Below are positions 1-8,623 of a stretch of DNA of 64,000 bases, piece by piece. Both the position numbers and the translations under genes were made by a program. The DNA lies in contig NZ_WKJI01000001.1 of assembly GCF_009674685.1 (NCBI RefSeq), positions 1,426,001-1,490,000 on the forward strand. The letters are read 5' to 3'. Every line of letters starts with the position of its first letter. The stretch's first letter is position 1. Under the pieces are notes generated by a model. It did not search any database and was not told where the DNA came from. It was given only the letters and a program-made list of their open reading frames with translations. The stretch is from Pedobacter puniceum. Its GTDB lineage: Bacteria; Bacteroidota; Bacteroidia; Sphingobacteriales; Sphingobacteriaceae.

Positions 1-622
1 CATAGGTATTTTTGTAAGGTAAGCCCTCTACAAAAGGAATAAGGATATCTAATAACTGATCGAAATTTACTCGTGGAAACTTATTGGTATCTTTTATATC
101 ACTTAAATCTTCTAAAGGATCTGTAATATAAGGGATAGTACCAAAATGGATTCCTAATTGCAAATACACCCATGATCTTACACATGCAACATCAGAATAA
201 CGCTGGTTGTATTGGTCTTGGGTAAATTTATTCTCCCTTAACATGATATCAAAATTGGCCAAGACATCATTACAATTTATGATAACTTCATAAAATGGCT
301 TAGGGCTAATGTAAGGGTTAGAAGCGCTTACTTCGTGGTTGTTTATTTCTCTTAAGAAAGGATCTGAGTTTTCAGTAACCGTCATATAATCAGCCCTTAG
401 CTCGTTTAAAATAACATACTGCTTGGCTAAATTCATCATTTTACCATAAACACCTAGTACGGCAGCATCGGCATCAAATACGTTCCTGTAATATTGCTCT
501 TTAACTAATCTATCTTGTGGTTCTACTTCTAAAAATTTATTACAAGACACAGTGGTTAGCGCCAACATAGCCATTGCCGCATAGCTTAACCATTTTCTTT
601 TATTGATTTTTAATTTCATCAT
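1..622 (-). CDS. SusD/RagB-family lipoprotein (3' part beyond left edge)
   Basis: Reading from an ATG-ATG pair at 622, the minus strand stays open to the window edge, giving about 207 residues. The N-terminus has a lysine-rich start, a hydrophobic stretch and a lipobox ending at Cys27 (TTVSC), followed by NKFLEVEPQDRL, the usual opening of mature SusD proteins. The next segment (about residues 45-200) fits the TPR-like N-terminal half, including the CVRSWVYLQLG helix. SusD proteins sit on the outer membrane as lids over a SusC transporter and help capture glycan. The partner is the SusC that ends 25 bp upstream at 648. It is the last visible gene of the long leftward FAS1/SusCD operon. The family call is secure; the substrate cannot be read from it. 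Confidence 0.9.
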   Translation of the reverse strand, partial: MMKLKINKRKWLSYAAMAMLALTTVSCNKFLEVEPQDRLVKEQYYRNVFDADAAVLGVYGKMMNLAKQYVILNELRADYMTVTENSDPFLREINNHEVSASNPYISPKPFYEVIINCNDVLANFDIMLRENKFTQDQYNQRYSDVACVRSWVYLQLGIHFGTIPYITDPLEDLSDIKDTNKFPRVNFDQLLDILIPFVEGLPYKNTY

Positions 623-647
623 TTCTATGCTAAAAATTCTTAAGTGG

Positions 648-3600
648 TTATAGTCCTAATTTGAAACCTAATTGGAAAGTTCTTACTTGTGGTACTAAAC
701 CAATATCAACACCTTGAGCAAATAATGCCGAGTTAGCACTAAATTCTGGATCAAAACCTAAGTAGTTAGATACAGTAAACAAGTTATTGGCTGTTACATA
801 AACTTTTGCTCCTTTAAAGATTTTACTTTTTACCGGTACATCGTAAGCTAAGGCTAGGGTTCTTAATCTTAAGTAAGAGCCGTCTTCTATCCAACGGTCA
901 GAAAATTGTGCATTACCCATTGGGTCTCCCCAGTTTGCTCTTGGTGTATTGGTAATTTGGCCATCCGCTCTCCATCTGTTTAAAGCTACCTGAGTTTGGT
1001 TTTCATAACCAGACATTTTTTCTAAAGTATTTCTGGTACCGTTATAAACATCATTACCAATAGAGAAGTTAAAGAAGGCGTTTAAAGAGAATCTTTTATA
1101 TGTTAAAACGCTGTTAAACATCCCTACAAAATCTGGATTTGGGTTGCCAATAACTTGTCTGTCTAAATCATCAATCACATTGTCATTATTGGTATCAACA
1201 AAACGAACATCACCACCTTGGTAAGGCACTAAAGAAGCATTAGGTAATCTTCTTAATAATCCAGATGCGGCAGCATCTGCTTGAGTAGCAAAAATTCCGT
1301 TGCTTTTTAAACCATAAAACAAATTAGCATCTTGACCTTCTTTGGTGATAAAAGTAGCACCACCGAAATTGGTCACAAACTCTCCAGATGGCAAAGAAGT
1401 AATTTGGTTTTTATATCTAGAAATGCTTAAGCCTAAATCTAATTTTAGTTTAGATTTACCAATTACTCTGCTATTTGCAGTAACCTCAAAACCATTGGTT
1501 TTCATGGCTGCATTGTTGTTGATAGCAAAATCAAAACCAGTGAAAGCGTTTAAACCTTCAAATACAATCATGTTTGTGGTTTGGTTGTTATAGTAATCAA
1601 AAGTAAAGCTTAGTTTTTCTTTCAATAAAGCTACATCAAGCCCTATATTGGCTTTTTTAACGGTTTCCCATTGTAAGGCAGAGTTACCAATATTACCTCT
1701 TACTAAGCCTTGTACACCAATTAAGTTTTGAGATACATAGTATGATCTTGCAGCGTAATTACCAATATCATCATTACCGGTAATGCCATAAGAGGCTCTT
1801 AGTTTTAAGAAGTTTATAAATTTATTATTGGCCATAAAATTCTCTGAAGAAATTAGCCATGCTGCACCAACAGAAGGCATAAAGGCAAACTTATGCTGGC
1901 CAATTTTTATAGCACCATTATCGGCATCTTTTCCAAATCTGCTAGAACCATCTAAGGCAAGGTTTACAGAAAGGAAGTATTTATTCATTAAACCGTAATT
2001 ATTGGCCATATAAAGGTTCATCCAATTCCAGCTTCCAAGAGTACCTCCTATTTGTCTTAAAGTGGTACTACCAGCGCCAACGCTTAAGAAATCATCTGTT
2101 GCCGAGTTGAAACCTAAGCCTAAATCACTTTCAGAATCATTAGTTTGGGTACGTAAACCCAATCTTGAGCTAAAACTGTGCTTATTGGCTACTGTTTTTT
2201 TGTAATCTAAATAGGTATCGTTAAAAACGCTAAACAATCTAGAAATTTCGCTTCCAGAACGGTTTAAAGCAATTGCTGTTCTTAAAGTATCACTAGTAAC
2301 ACCTAGTTGTGGTAAGAAAAAGTTCTCTCTACCTTTATCAAAAGTAATAGCTGATATGGTTGCCAAATTAAGGTTCTTATTTAGCTTATAGTTGAACTGC
2401 AGATTACCAAAAAAGCGATAGTTTCTATTGATACCCACTGTATTATCAGAAACTAAAACAGCTGGATTACTTACATTAAAAATATCAGTATTGGCAAAAT
2501 TAGGAGACTGTGTACCATCGGCAGCAAAAACATTAGAACCTAAAAAAGGTGCTTTTGTTAAACCTAAATAAAGCGGACTGGTAGTATTAAAATTATTTCC
2601 TTGATCTCTTAAATTTTGTTGATTGTAGTAAAAAGATAAATTAGCCTGCATGGTTAATTTTGGCGTTAAGTTTAAATCGCCGTTTAACCTCATGTTGTAT
2701 TTAGAAAAATCGGTATTTTCTACAATCCCACCATTATTTACATAACCTAAAGACAAAGAGTATTTAGCAATGTTATCTCCACCTGTTACTTTCATGTAAT
2801 AGTTTTGATTATAGCTATCTCTTAATACCCTATCTTGCCAATTAGTATTGTTATTATAAGTATAAAAGTTTGCATTTTCAGGGTTATCGTTCATGAAAGG
2901 CTGGCTTTGTATTTGCGTTTGACTTAAACCTCTTGTTTGAAGAAGCTGAGTTAAGTAAGAGCGATATTGACCAGCATTTAATAAAGGTATATTTTGTGGC
3001 TGCTGATTAAAGCCTCCATAAACAGCAAAATCCATTTTTGTGGTTAACTCTTTAGTGTGAGTGGTGTTTATCAATACCACGCCATTTGCACCTTTTGTAC
3101 CGTATAAAGAAGAACCATCTTTAATGATGCTGATATCTTCAATATCCTTAACATCTATATTTGCTAAAGCGTTATTAAAGAAGTTACCCATCATTTCTGA
3201 GCTATAATCTTCTGTATCATAAATAGCACCATCAACAATTATTAATGGCTTATTTGTAGCATATAAAGAGTTAAAGCCTCTTAACCATAAAGTAACATCA
3301 CTATTTGATGTACCAGAACGACGGATAGCGTTTACACCCGCTAACCTACTTTGTAAGAGTGTACCAGGTGTTTCTGATGCTGCTTCCCACTGTGTTTTTT
3401 CAACGCTTAAAGATTTTGTTGCAAAAGTAACATGACTCTCTGGCGTTAAACCAACTGACGTGTTAACTTCTTCATAAAAAGAGGTATAACCAGATTCATA
3501 AAGGAAAATATCTACTTCTGGTTTGCCTTTTAAAGCAACTTCTTTAGTTTGATAACCGCTACCACTAATAAGAATAGTAGAGTTTGGATAACGTACAGAT

Positions 3601-3842
3601 AAAGTAAATCTACCTTTATCATCAGTAATATTAGCTGAGAAATTTGGCTGAGAAACGTTTATACCAGCTAAAGGCATCCCTGTTATAGCATCTTTAACTA
3701 CACCTTTTATTTTAAGTGCTTTCACACTTTTAATAGTTTTGGTAGTAACACTATCTTTTTGTTGAGCAATAACGTTAAAGCTTAAGACACTTAAAGTAAA
3801 TAAGCAGCTATAAGTTAGTATATGTTTAGGTTTTATTTGCAT
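648..3842 (-). CDS. SusC/RagA-type TonB-dependent outer-membrane transporter (divergent)
   Basis: The protein has about 1064 residues. I start it at the ATG at 3842 because this gives a clean signal peptide (MQIKPKHILTY...NVIAQ); an ATG at 3866 would add eight residues in front of it. A carboxypeptidase-regulatory-like beta domain follows the signal (GVVKDAITGMPLAG...DDKGRFTLS), then the plug (IIVDGAIYD, IIKDGSSLYGTKGANGVVLI) and a long beta-barrel ending in FQLGFKLGL. Unlike the other three SusC proteins here, it lacks the VVVGYG-type segment before the plug. It should import oligosaccharides with TonB energy and pairs with the truncated SusD downstream. It follows the FAS1 gene ending at 3870, so the two are probably co-transcribed. 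Confidence 0.93.
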   Translation of the reverse strand: MQIKPKHILTYSCLFTLSVLSFNVIAQQKDSVTTKTIKSVKALKIKGVVKDAITGMPLAGINVSQPNFSANITDDKGRFTLSVRYPNSTILISGSGYQTKEVALKGKPEVDIFLYESGYTSFYEEVNTSVGLTPESHVTFATKSLSVEKTQWEAASETPGTLLQSRLAGVNAIRRSGTSNSDVTLWLRGFNSLYATNKPLIIVDGAIYDTEDYSSEMMGNFFNNALANIDVKDIEDISIIKDGSSLYGTKGANGVVLINTTHTKELTTKMDFAVYGGFNQQPQNIPLLNAGQYRSYLTQLLQTRGLSQTQIQSQPFMNDNPENANFYTYNNNTNWQDRVLRDSYNQNYYMKVTGGDNIAKYSLSLGYVNNGGIVENTDFSKYNMRLNGDLNLTPKLTMQANLSFYYNQQNLRDQGNNFNTTSPLYLGLTKAPFLGSNVFAADGTQSPNFANTDIFNVSNPAVLVSDNTVGINRNYRFFGNLQFNYKLNKNLNLATISAITFDKGRENFFLPQLGVTSDTLRTAIALNRSGSEISRLFSVFNDTYLDYKKTVANKHSFSSRLGLRTQTNDSESDLGLGFNSATDDFLSVGAGSTTLRQIGGTLGSWNWMNLYMANNYGLMNKYFLSVNLALDGSSRFGKDADNGAIKIGQHKFAFMPSVGAAWLISSENFMANNKFINFLKLRASYGITGNDDIGNYAARSYYVSQNLIGVQGLVRGNIGNSALQWETVKKANIGLDVALLKEKLSFTFDYYNNQTTNMIVFEGLNAFTGFDFAINNNAAMKTNGFEVTANSRVIGKSKLKLDLGLSISRYKNQITSLPSGEFVTNFGGATFITKEGQDANLFYGLKSNGIFATQADAAASGLLRRLPNASLVPYQGGDVRFVDTNNDNVIDDLDRQVIGNPNPDFVGMFNSVLTYKRFSLNAFFNFSIGNDVYNGTRNTLEKMSGYENQTQVALNRWRADGQITNTPRANWGDPMGNAQFSDRWIEDGSYLRLRTLALAYDVPVKSKIFKGAKVYVTANNLFTVSNYLGFDPEFSANSALFAQGVDIGLVPQVRTFQLGFKLGL

Positions 3843-3869
3843 CTTAATAATTCTATATTTTAACAATTA

Positions 3870-5294
3870 TTACTTTATGGTTGGAACTAGCCTTAAATAA
3901 TCAAGGGTTACTGTATTATTTCCGTTGGTAGTTACAGCAGCACCTATTAAAGCAAGCGGAATATTACCTGTACTTGTAAGTGTAAAATCACCTATATAAA
4001 CCTCAGAATAATCATTAACATTAACATTGATGTATGGAAAAGTAGTAATGGTATTTACCACTACACCAGCAGTATTTCTTACACCCCCTACTCTTAATCT
4101 TTGTTGGAAAACGTTGGTTTGGATATCATTAATGGCTCTCCAGAAAACCCTATAAGTGGTGCTATATAATAATGGTGTTTGATAACCTACCTCAAATAAA
4201 GAAACACCATGATTTTGCACCATTAAATCATTAAATAAAATACCTTGTGGATCTCTTTTAGCTCTGTAATAGGTGTTACCTCTTCTATCACCAGGGATAA
4301 ATTGTCTTGGGTTTTCACCTTCAATTTTTGTGGGTACTAAACGATGTCTAAGCTCAACATTCATATTGCTCACAATATGAATAAGGCCGTTACTTGTCTT
4401 TATAGTTTCTACAATATTATTTTTGTTAACTGGCACTTTAACACCAAACTTTGAAATTAAGGTATCGGGTAAACTACTAACTCTTAACTCTCCAGGGAAT
4501 ACTAAATCTCTAATAGCATATTGCGTAGCTATATTGGTATTGGTATCTACAGATGGGCGTAAAAAATAAGGTAATAACTTATTTACTTCTGAGGTTAGTG
4601 CTGCATCTTGCATCAAAAACATGGTATATTTTACCTCTTCATTTCTGATGTTATAAGTCTCACGTGTAAACTCATTATCTACAGTAGGGTTACCAGTATT
4701 AGCAGGCCCGTTTGGATAAATATTTAGTGTATCTAAAGAAGTTATAAAAGCCGCTTGGCGGTAATTGGTCTTATTAGTTCTTAAATATTCCCAAATACTA
4801 CTTCTTGGAGTTAAAGCACCATTAATTACATGATAGATACCATTAGCTGCAAATTTATTAGCTGTAGTTATTTGAATCTCGTCTATTTCATTTTGTAAGA
4901 AAACAAGATTTTTACCACTAAACATTTTCAGTTTCACAGAATCAGAAGCCATATCTGTACGGTATGCAGAGATAGCTATATGGTTACCAATAAAAGCTTT
5001 AAGCCTTGTTGTATCTTCTATTAAAGACGGACTTAAAGTTGCTATTATATTATTATTAGGCGCAAAAACAGTATAGGTTTTAGATGCTGATATTACTTTA
5101 TCATAACCGGTTTTTACCAATAACTTGTTAAACTCTGATACTTCATTGTTTTCTGAAAGCTGCTCAAAAAGATTATCATTAACAATCTCATCGGTTACAG
5201 CTACATGCTCGTCCCATTTATCATTACATCCGTATATTGCTAAGGATAGCAAGGCTGCAGATAATATTGTATTTATATGTTTGCGAATATTCAT
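3870..5294 (-). CDS. Fasciclin (FAS1) lipoprotein with C-terminal beta-sandwich, likely surface glycan-binding
   Basis: The protein has 474 residues and a lipobox at Cys23 (LAIYGC). Residues about 38-165 form a FAS1 domain, recognisable from the YTVFAPNN strand and the closing ANGIYHVINGAL. A second, weaker FAS1-like unit (about 165-320) closes with SNGLIHIVSNMNV. The last 150 residues look like a beta-sandwich ending in VTLDYLRLVP, the terminal-strand style of CBM6/CBM35-like folds. FAS1 domains are known as adhesion modules. Its place directly before a SusC/SusD pair suggests a surface glycan-binding role, which is an inference. A hairpin at 5322-5357 separates it from the preceding FAS1 gene. 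Confidence 0.85.
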   Translation of the reverse strand: MNIRKHINTILSAALLSLAIYGCNDKWDEHVAVTDEIVNDNLFEQLSENNEVSEFNKLLVKTGYDKVISASKTYTVFAPNNNIIATLSPSLIEDTTRLKAFIGNHIAISAYRTDMASDSVKLKMFSGKNLVFLQNEIDEIQITTANKFAANGIYHVINGALTPRSSIWEYLRTNKTNYRQAAFITSLDTLNIYPNGPANTGNPTVDNEFTRETYNIRNEEVKYTMFLMQDAALTSEVNKLLPYFLRPSVDTNTNIATQYAIRDLVFPGELRVSSLPDTLISKFGVKVPVNKNNIVETIKTSNGLIHIVSNMNVELRHRLVPTKIEGENPRQFIPGDRRGNTYYRAKRDPQGILFNDLMVQNHGVSLFEVGYQTPLLYSTTYRVFWRAINDIQTNVFQQRLRVGGVRNTAGVVVNTITTFPYINVNVNDYSEVYIGDFTLTSTGNIPLALIGAAVTTNGNNTVTLDYLRLVPTIK

Positions 5295-5321
5295 CCTTTA
5301 TGGATTATTTATAAAACTTTA

Positions 5322-5357
5322 ACTATCAGCTATTATGAAATGATAATAGCCGATAGT
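5322..5357 (-). terminator. Intercistronic hairpin between two FAS1 genes
   Basis: Two 15-nt arms (5322-5336 and 5343-5357) enclose a 6-nt loop. In the minus-strand RNA every position pairs, one as G-U; in the plus-strand RNA that position would be A-C. This fits a structure kept in the leftward transcript. It has no long U-tract, so partial termination or mRNA stabilisation is more likely than full termination. It separates the first SusCD-FAS1 block from the second. Confidence 0.55.
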
Positions 5358-5370
5358 ATTCATTGGTTAA

Positions 5371-7083
5371 TTAATAAACTATCTCCCCGTTAGGTCCAAA
5401 CTTTGGTGTTAACTGGTTTTGGTCTACAGGTATAAAATGTATCATATCTATGGTTGCAGAGCTTGCATTACAATTGGTTAAAGCATCTAATCTTAAGATA
5501 TGTCTATCTGTAGTTTGGATATCCATAGTACCTAATAAACGACAGTTCCAGTTAAGGTTGTTGAAGGTAATTGGGTTCTTATAACCTTGTGCCTCTAACT
5601 CCTCGGCAGATGGGTCTGTTGCCAAACCACCTGGATCTGTTTTAGTTCTGATTCTATACTCTCCAAAACTTACTGTTCTTGAGAATGGTACACCGTCTAA
5701 AGAAGCACTAGCCGTATTTTGACAGTTACCACTACCACGTATCGCTCTAAAAGAAATCCATACTTTATAGCGTCCTCTGATGATAACAGGCGTTCTAAAC
5801 TCTACCCATTGTGCAACAGCTGTTCTTAAGCTTATTGAAAAATAATCTGAGAAATAAGCTCCTGCAAAGCTCCCTGTATTAGCTACGCTATAAGTAAATG
5901 CAGGATTTAAATTACCACCCCATTTAATATCTCTTAATGTATTTAGATTAAAAACTTGAGACTTGCCAGGCACTCTAAAAATAGAAGGTAACTGGCGTAA
6001 CTCTGGCTGGTCTGCAATATCAAAAAATACAGCTGTTGGTACTCTTTTCTTGATAGAGAAATCACCATTAACAAAATGTAAAACACCATTTGTGGTAGAT
6101 ACATCACTTAACTCACGGTTAGCACTTACACCTTTCTCTAATACACCACCAAAAATATCTTCGTTAAATAAAATAGTATCCTTAGATAATTTAACACTGA
6201 TAATTTCTAAAGGAGCTTTTGTTTCATGTGAAGGAGCAGAAACAATATCTGCCATATATTTTAAACCTGGTAAAACCTTGTAAGCAATGTAAAGATTTAA
6301 GCTATCTGTTAAACTTGCTGGATTACCGTTTCTTGAATACTTGTTTTTTAAATCGGTAAATGAATTTATACCAGATTTCCTATAAACATCATTAGTAACA
6401 GCTAAAACAGAAACATAACTTGGCACACCATTATTTACAGTTAAAGCCGCATTTAACTTCACATCCCAACCTGTAGCAACCAGGGCTTCATTAAATATAG
6501 ATAGCTCTGGTTTAGATGCGATTTCTTGTGCTAGCGTTCTAACAGATTTTTGTAAAACGCGGTCTAAACAATGGATAATACCATTACCTACTTTTACATT
6601 ACTTCTAGTGATACGAGCCGTTTTATTGATGATAATGCTGGTTACACCACCTTCATTGCTTGCTCCAGTAGTTAAATATTGCCCAAGCGCTGTTGGCTTT
6701 TTTATTTTACCATCTGTAAAAGAAGTAGTGGAGATGGTATCTTGGATGATGTGCAATTTTACAACATCTTTTAAAACATCTAAGTCTACCTGTTCTAGAC
6801 TTGTTTTACCTTGTTCTTCTAAAAACAATTTAAAAGCATCATTATTTGGCGCAAAAACGGTGTAAGTACCATAAGCAGCTAAATAAGAAGCATTACCGGT
6901 TAATTTTAAAGCTTTCTGAAACTCAGAAAACTGAGAGGCCTCCTGCTCAAAAAAACCAGTTATATTTACACTCTCATCTGTAGTTTGTGTAAATAATTCT
7001 TTTTTACAAGCGGAAATACTTGCTACTAATAATAGAATTACAGCTATTATAGGTAAGCGGTTGAGTTTAAATAACTTTTCCAT
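5371..7083 (-). CDS. Tandem FAS1 lipoprotein with C-terminal carbohydrate-binding-like domain
   Basis: The protein has 570 residues with a lipobox at Cys26 (ASISACKK). FAS1 domain 1 spans about 40-175 (YTVFAPNNDAF; GIIHCLDRVL). FAS1 domain 2 spans about 180-345 and closes with NGVLHFVNGDF. The remaining 220 residues are rich in beta-strands and aromatic residues and end in a strand resembling that of the FAS1 protein at 3870-5294 (ATIDMIHFIPVD), so the two share architecture. The gene begins 17 bp after the SusD at 7101-8606 and belongs to the same operon. I infer an outer-membrane surface glycan-binding lipoprotein, comparable in position to SusE/SusF, although FAS1 is not the usual fold for that role. 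Confidence 0.85.
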   Translation of the reverse strand: MEKLFKLNRLPIIAVILLLVASISACKKELFTQTTDESVNITGFFEQEASQFSEFQKALKLTGNASYLAAYGTYTVFAPNNDAFKLFLEEQGKTSLEQVDLDVLKDVVKLHIIQDTISTTSFTDGKIKKPTALGQYLTTGASNEGGVTSIIINKTARITRSNVKVGNGIIHCLDRVLQKSVRTLAQEIASKPELSIFNEALVATGWDVKLNAALTVNNGVPSYVSVLAVTNDVYRKSGINSFTDLKNKYSRNGNPASLTDSLNLYIAYKVLPGLKYMADIVSAPSHETKAPLEIISVKLSKDTILFNEDIFGGVLEKGVSANRELSDVSTTNGVLHFVNGDFSIKKRVPTAVFFDIADQPELRQLPSIFRVPGKSQVFNLNTLRDIKWGGNLNPAFTYSVANTGSFAGAYFSDYFSISLRTAVAQWVEFRTPVIIRGRYKVWISFRAIRGSGNCQNTASASLDGVPFSRTVSFGEYRIRTKTDPGGLATDPSAEELEAQGYKNPITFNNLNWNCRLLGTMDIQTTDRHILRLDALTNCNASSATIDMIHFIPVDQNQLTPKFGPNGEIVY

Positions 7084-7100
7084 ATTCTATTTAATTAGAT

Positions 7101-8606
7101 TTATTTATAAAAAGGATTTTGTACCAAGGCTTTATTAGTTCTTAACTCGGTAAAGTTTATTGGTAAATAATGACTATTAAAATCTCTGTATTTAGAAATA
7201 ATTGATTGTTGTTTATCAACTGGTGCACTATTAGTAACCATTTCTATAATTAAGTCTAAGCGCTGGTAATTATTTCTTTTTGCATTTCTTAAAACATCAA
7301 ACCATCTTTTTCCTTCAAAAGCAAACTCTCTTGCTCTTTCTTGTAAAATATAATCTGTTACACCTATTTTATCAGAATTTGGATCTGCAAAGGTTTTACC
7401 TGTTTGTGCTAAAGCGCTAGCTCTTGTTCTAATAGCTTCTACATAAGTAATTGCTCTTGCACCATCTCCTATTTCATTAAGTGCTTCTGCCTTCATGAGC
7501 AGGATATCTGCATATCTGTATGCAAACCAGTGGGTAAATGATTGCTCTAGTGTTTTCCTATTGGTTCTATCTTCACCTAAATATTTATAAATGGTATTAT
7601 CACTAGCTATTAAAGAAGCGCCATTACCCCTGATATCAAATTTGGTATCATCAGTAAAATTGATTTGATAGATTTGTTCCATTACTCGTGGTGTAGCAAT
7701 AAATCTCGGACGTTGGAAAAACATCACATAAAATGTATTTAATTGCTGTAAATCAAACTGGAACTCGAAAATACCTTCAGATGAATTACCATTAGCATAA
7801 AGAGTACTAAACCAAGCGTTATTACCTGGTACAAGAGAGAATCTGCCAGAATTTTCTATTTTCTCACAAGCCTCTATACATTTGTTATAATCTTCTAACC
7901 AAAGATAAAGCTCGGCCTGCATGGCATTAATGGTGTATTTAGTGATACGACCTTTATCTGCCGCTACGCTACCATGTGAGGTTTTAGCTTTGGCTTCTGC
8001 CTCAAGCAAATCTTTTTCTATTTGTTGAAAAACTTGTAATTGGGTAGATTTTGGTATCTGAAAATCATCAGCATCACTTTTTGTAGCCGTTAATTTTAAA
8101 GGCACATCGCCCCAAGTTTTAGCAAGTGTTAAGTATAAAAATGCTCTTAAACCTAGTGCTTCTGCTACATAACTATTAAGTTCTGTTTGTGTTAAAGTTG
8201 GGTCTCTTTGTAAAACCGCCGGAGCCAACTCTATTACATTATTACAATAATTAATAATTCTGTAGAAAGGTCTCCAGTTTGTTAAACTGTTAGTTTCTAA
8301 AATATTTACGTTGGTAACATCAATCTCATCAATACTAGCAAAAGGGCCTGGTGTAACCATATCACCTCTTAGCTCGCCATACATAAATAATAGTTCTGCT
8401 AGGGGAATATCTCTGTTTCCCGGAGGAGAGGTTAATAAAGAACTGTAACAGCCTATTACAGCAGACTGTACTTGCTCTTTGGTTTGCCAAAACTCGCTAC
8501 CAACGATACCATCTTGTGGTTTTAACTCTAACCATTTGTTACAAGAAGTAAAGCTTCCTAAAAACAAGGTTAATAAAAGCGTGATATAAATTTTTCTAAA
8601 TTTCAT
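7101..8606 (-). CDS. SusD/RagB-family outer-membrane lipoprotein
   Basis: The protein has 501 residues with a lipobox at Cys22 (GSFTSC) followed by NKWLELKPQDGIVGSEFW, a standard SusD opening. The middle contains AEALGLRAFLYLTLAKTWGDVPL, the conserved TPR helix region. The C-terminal part holds the SusD signature RYADILLMKAEALNE (about residue 366) and ERAREFAFEGKRWFDVLR. It would cap the SusC encoded immediately upstream (8624-11914, 17 bp away) and present oligosaccharide to it. The full-length, intact sequence leaves little doubt about the family. The ligand is unknown. Confidence 0.95.
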   Translation of the reverse strand: MKFRKIYITLLLTLFLGSFTSCNKWLELKPQDGIVGSEFWQTKEQVQSAVIGCYSSLLTSPPGNRDIPLAELLFMYGELRGDMVTPGPFASIDEIDVTNVNILETNSLTNWRPFYRIINYCNNVIELAPAVLQRDPTLTQTELNSYVAEALGLRAFLYLTLAKTWGDVPLKLTATKSDADDFQIPKSTQLQVFQQIEKDLLEAEAKAKTSHGSVAADKGRITKYTINAMQAELYLWLEDYNKCIEACEKIENSGRFSLVPGNNAWFSTLYANGNSSEGIFEFQFDLQQLNTFYVMFFQRPRFIATPRVMEQIYQINFTDDTKFDIRGNGASLIASDNTIYKYLGEDRTNRKTLEQSFTHWFAYRYADILLMKAEALNEIGDGARAITYVEAIRTRASALAQTGKTFADPNSDKIGVTDYILQERAREFAFEGKRWFDVLRNAKRNNYQRLDLIIEMVTNSAPVDKQQSIISKYRDFNSHYLPINFTELRTNKALVQNPFYK

Positions 8607-8623
8607 AATGTAATTCTTTTCAA

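Noticed and set aside
1342-1593. Plus-strand open frame opposite SusC, one of many antisense frames over 60 codons
   Set aside because: These frames lie wholly within well-supported genes, have no recognisable domains and follow from low stop frequency opposite conserved coding sequence.
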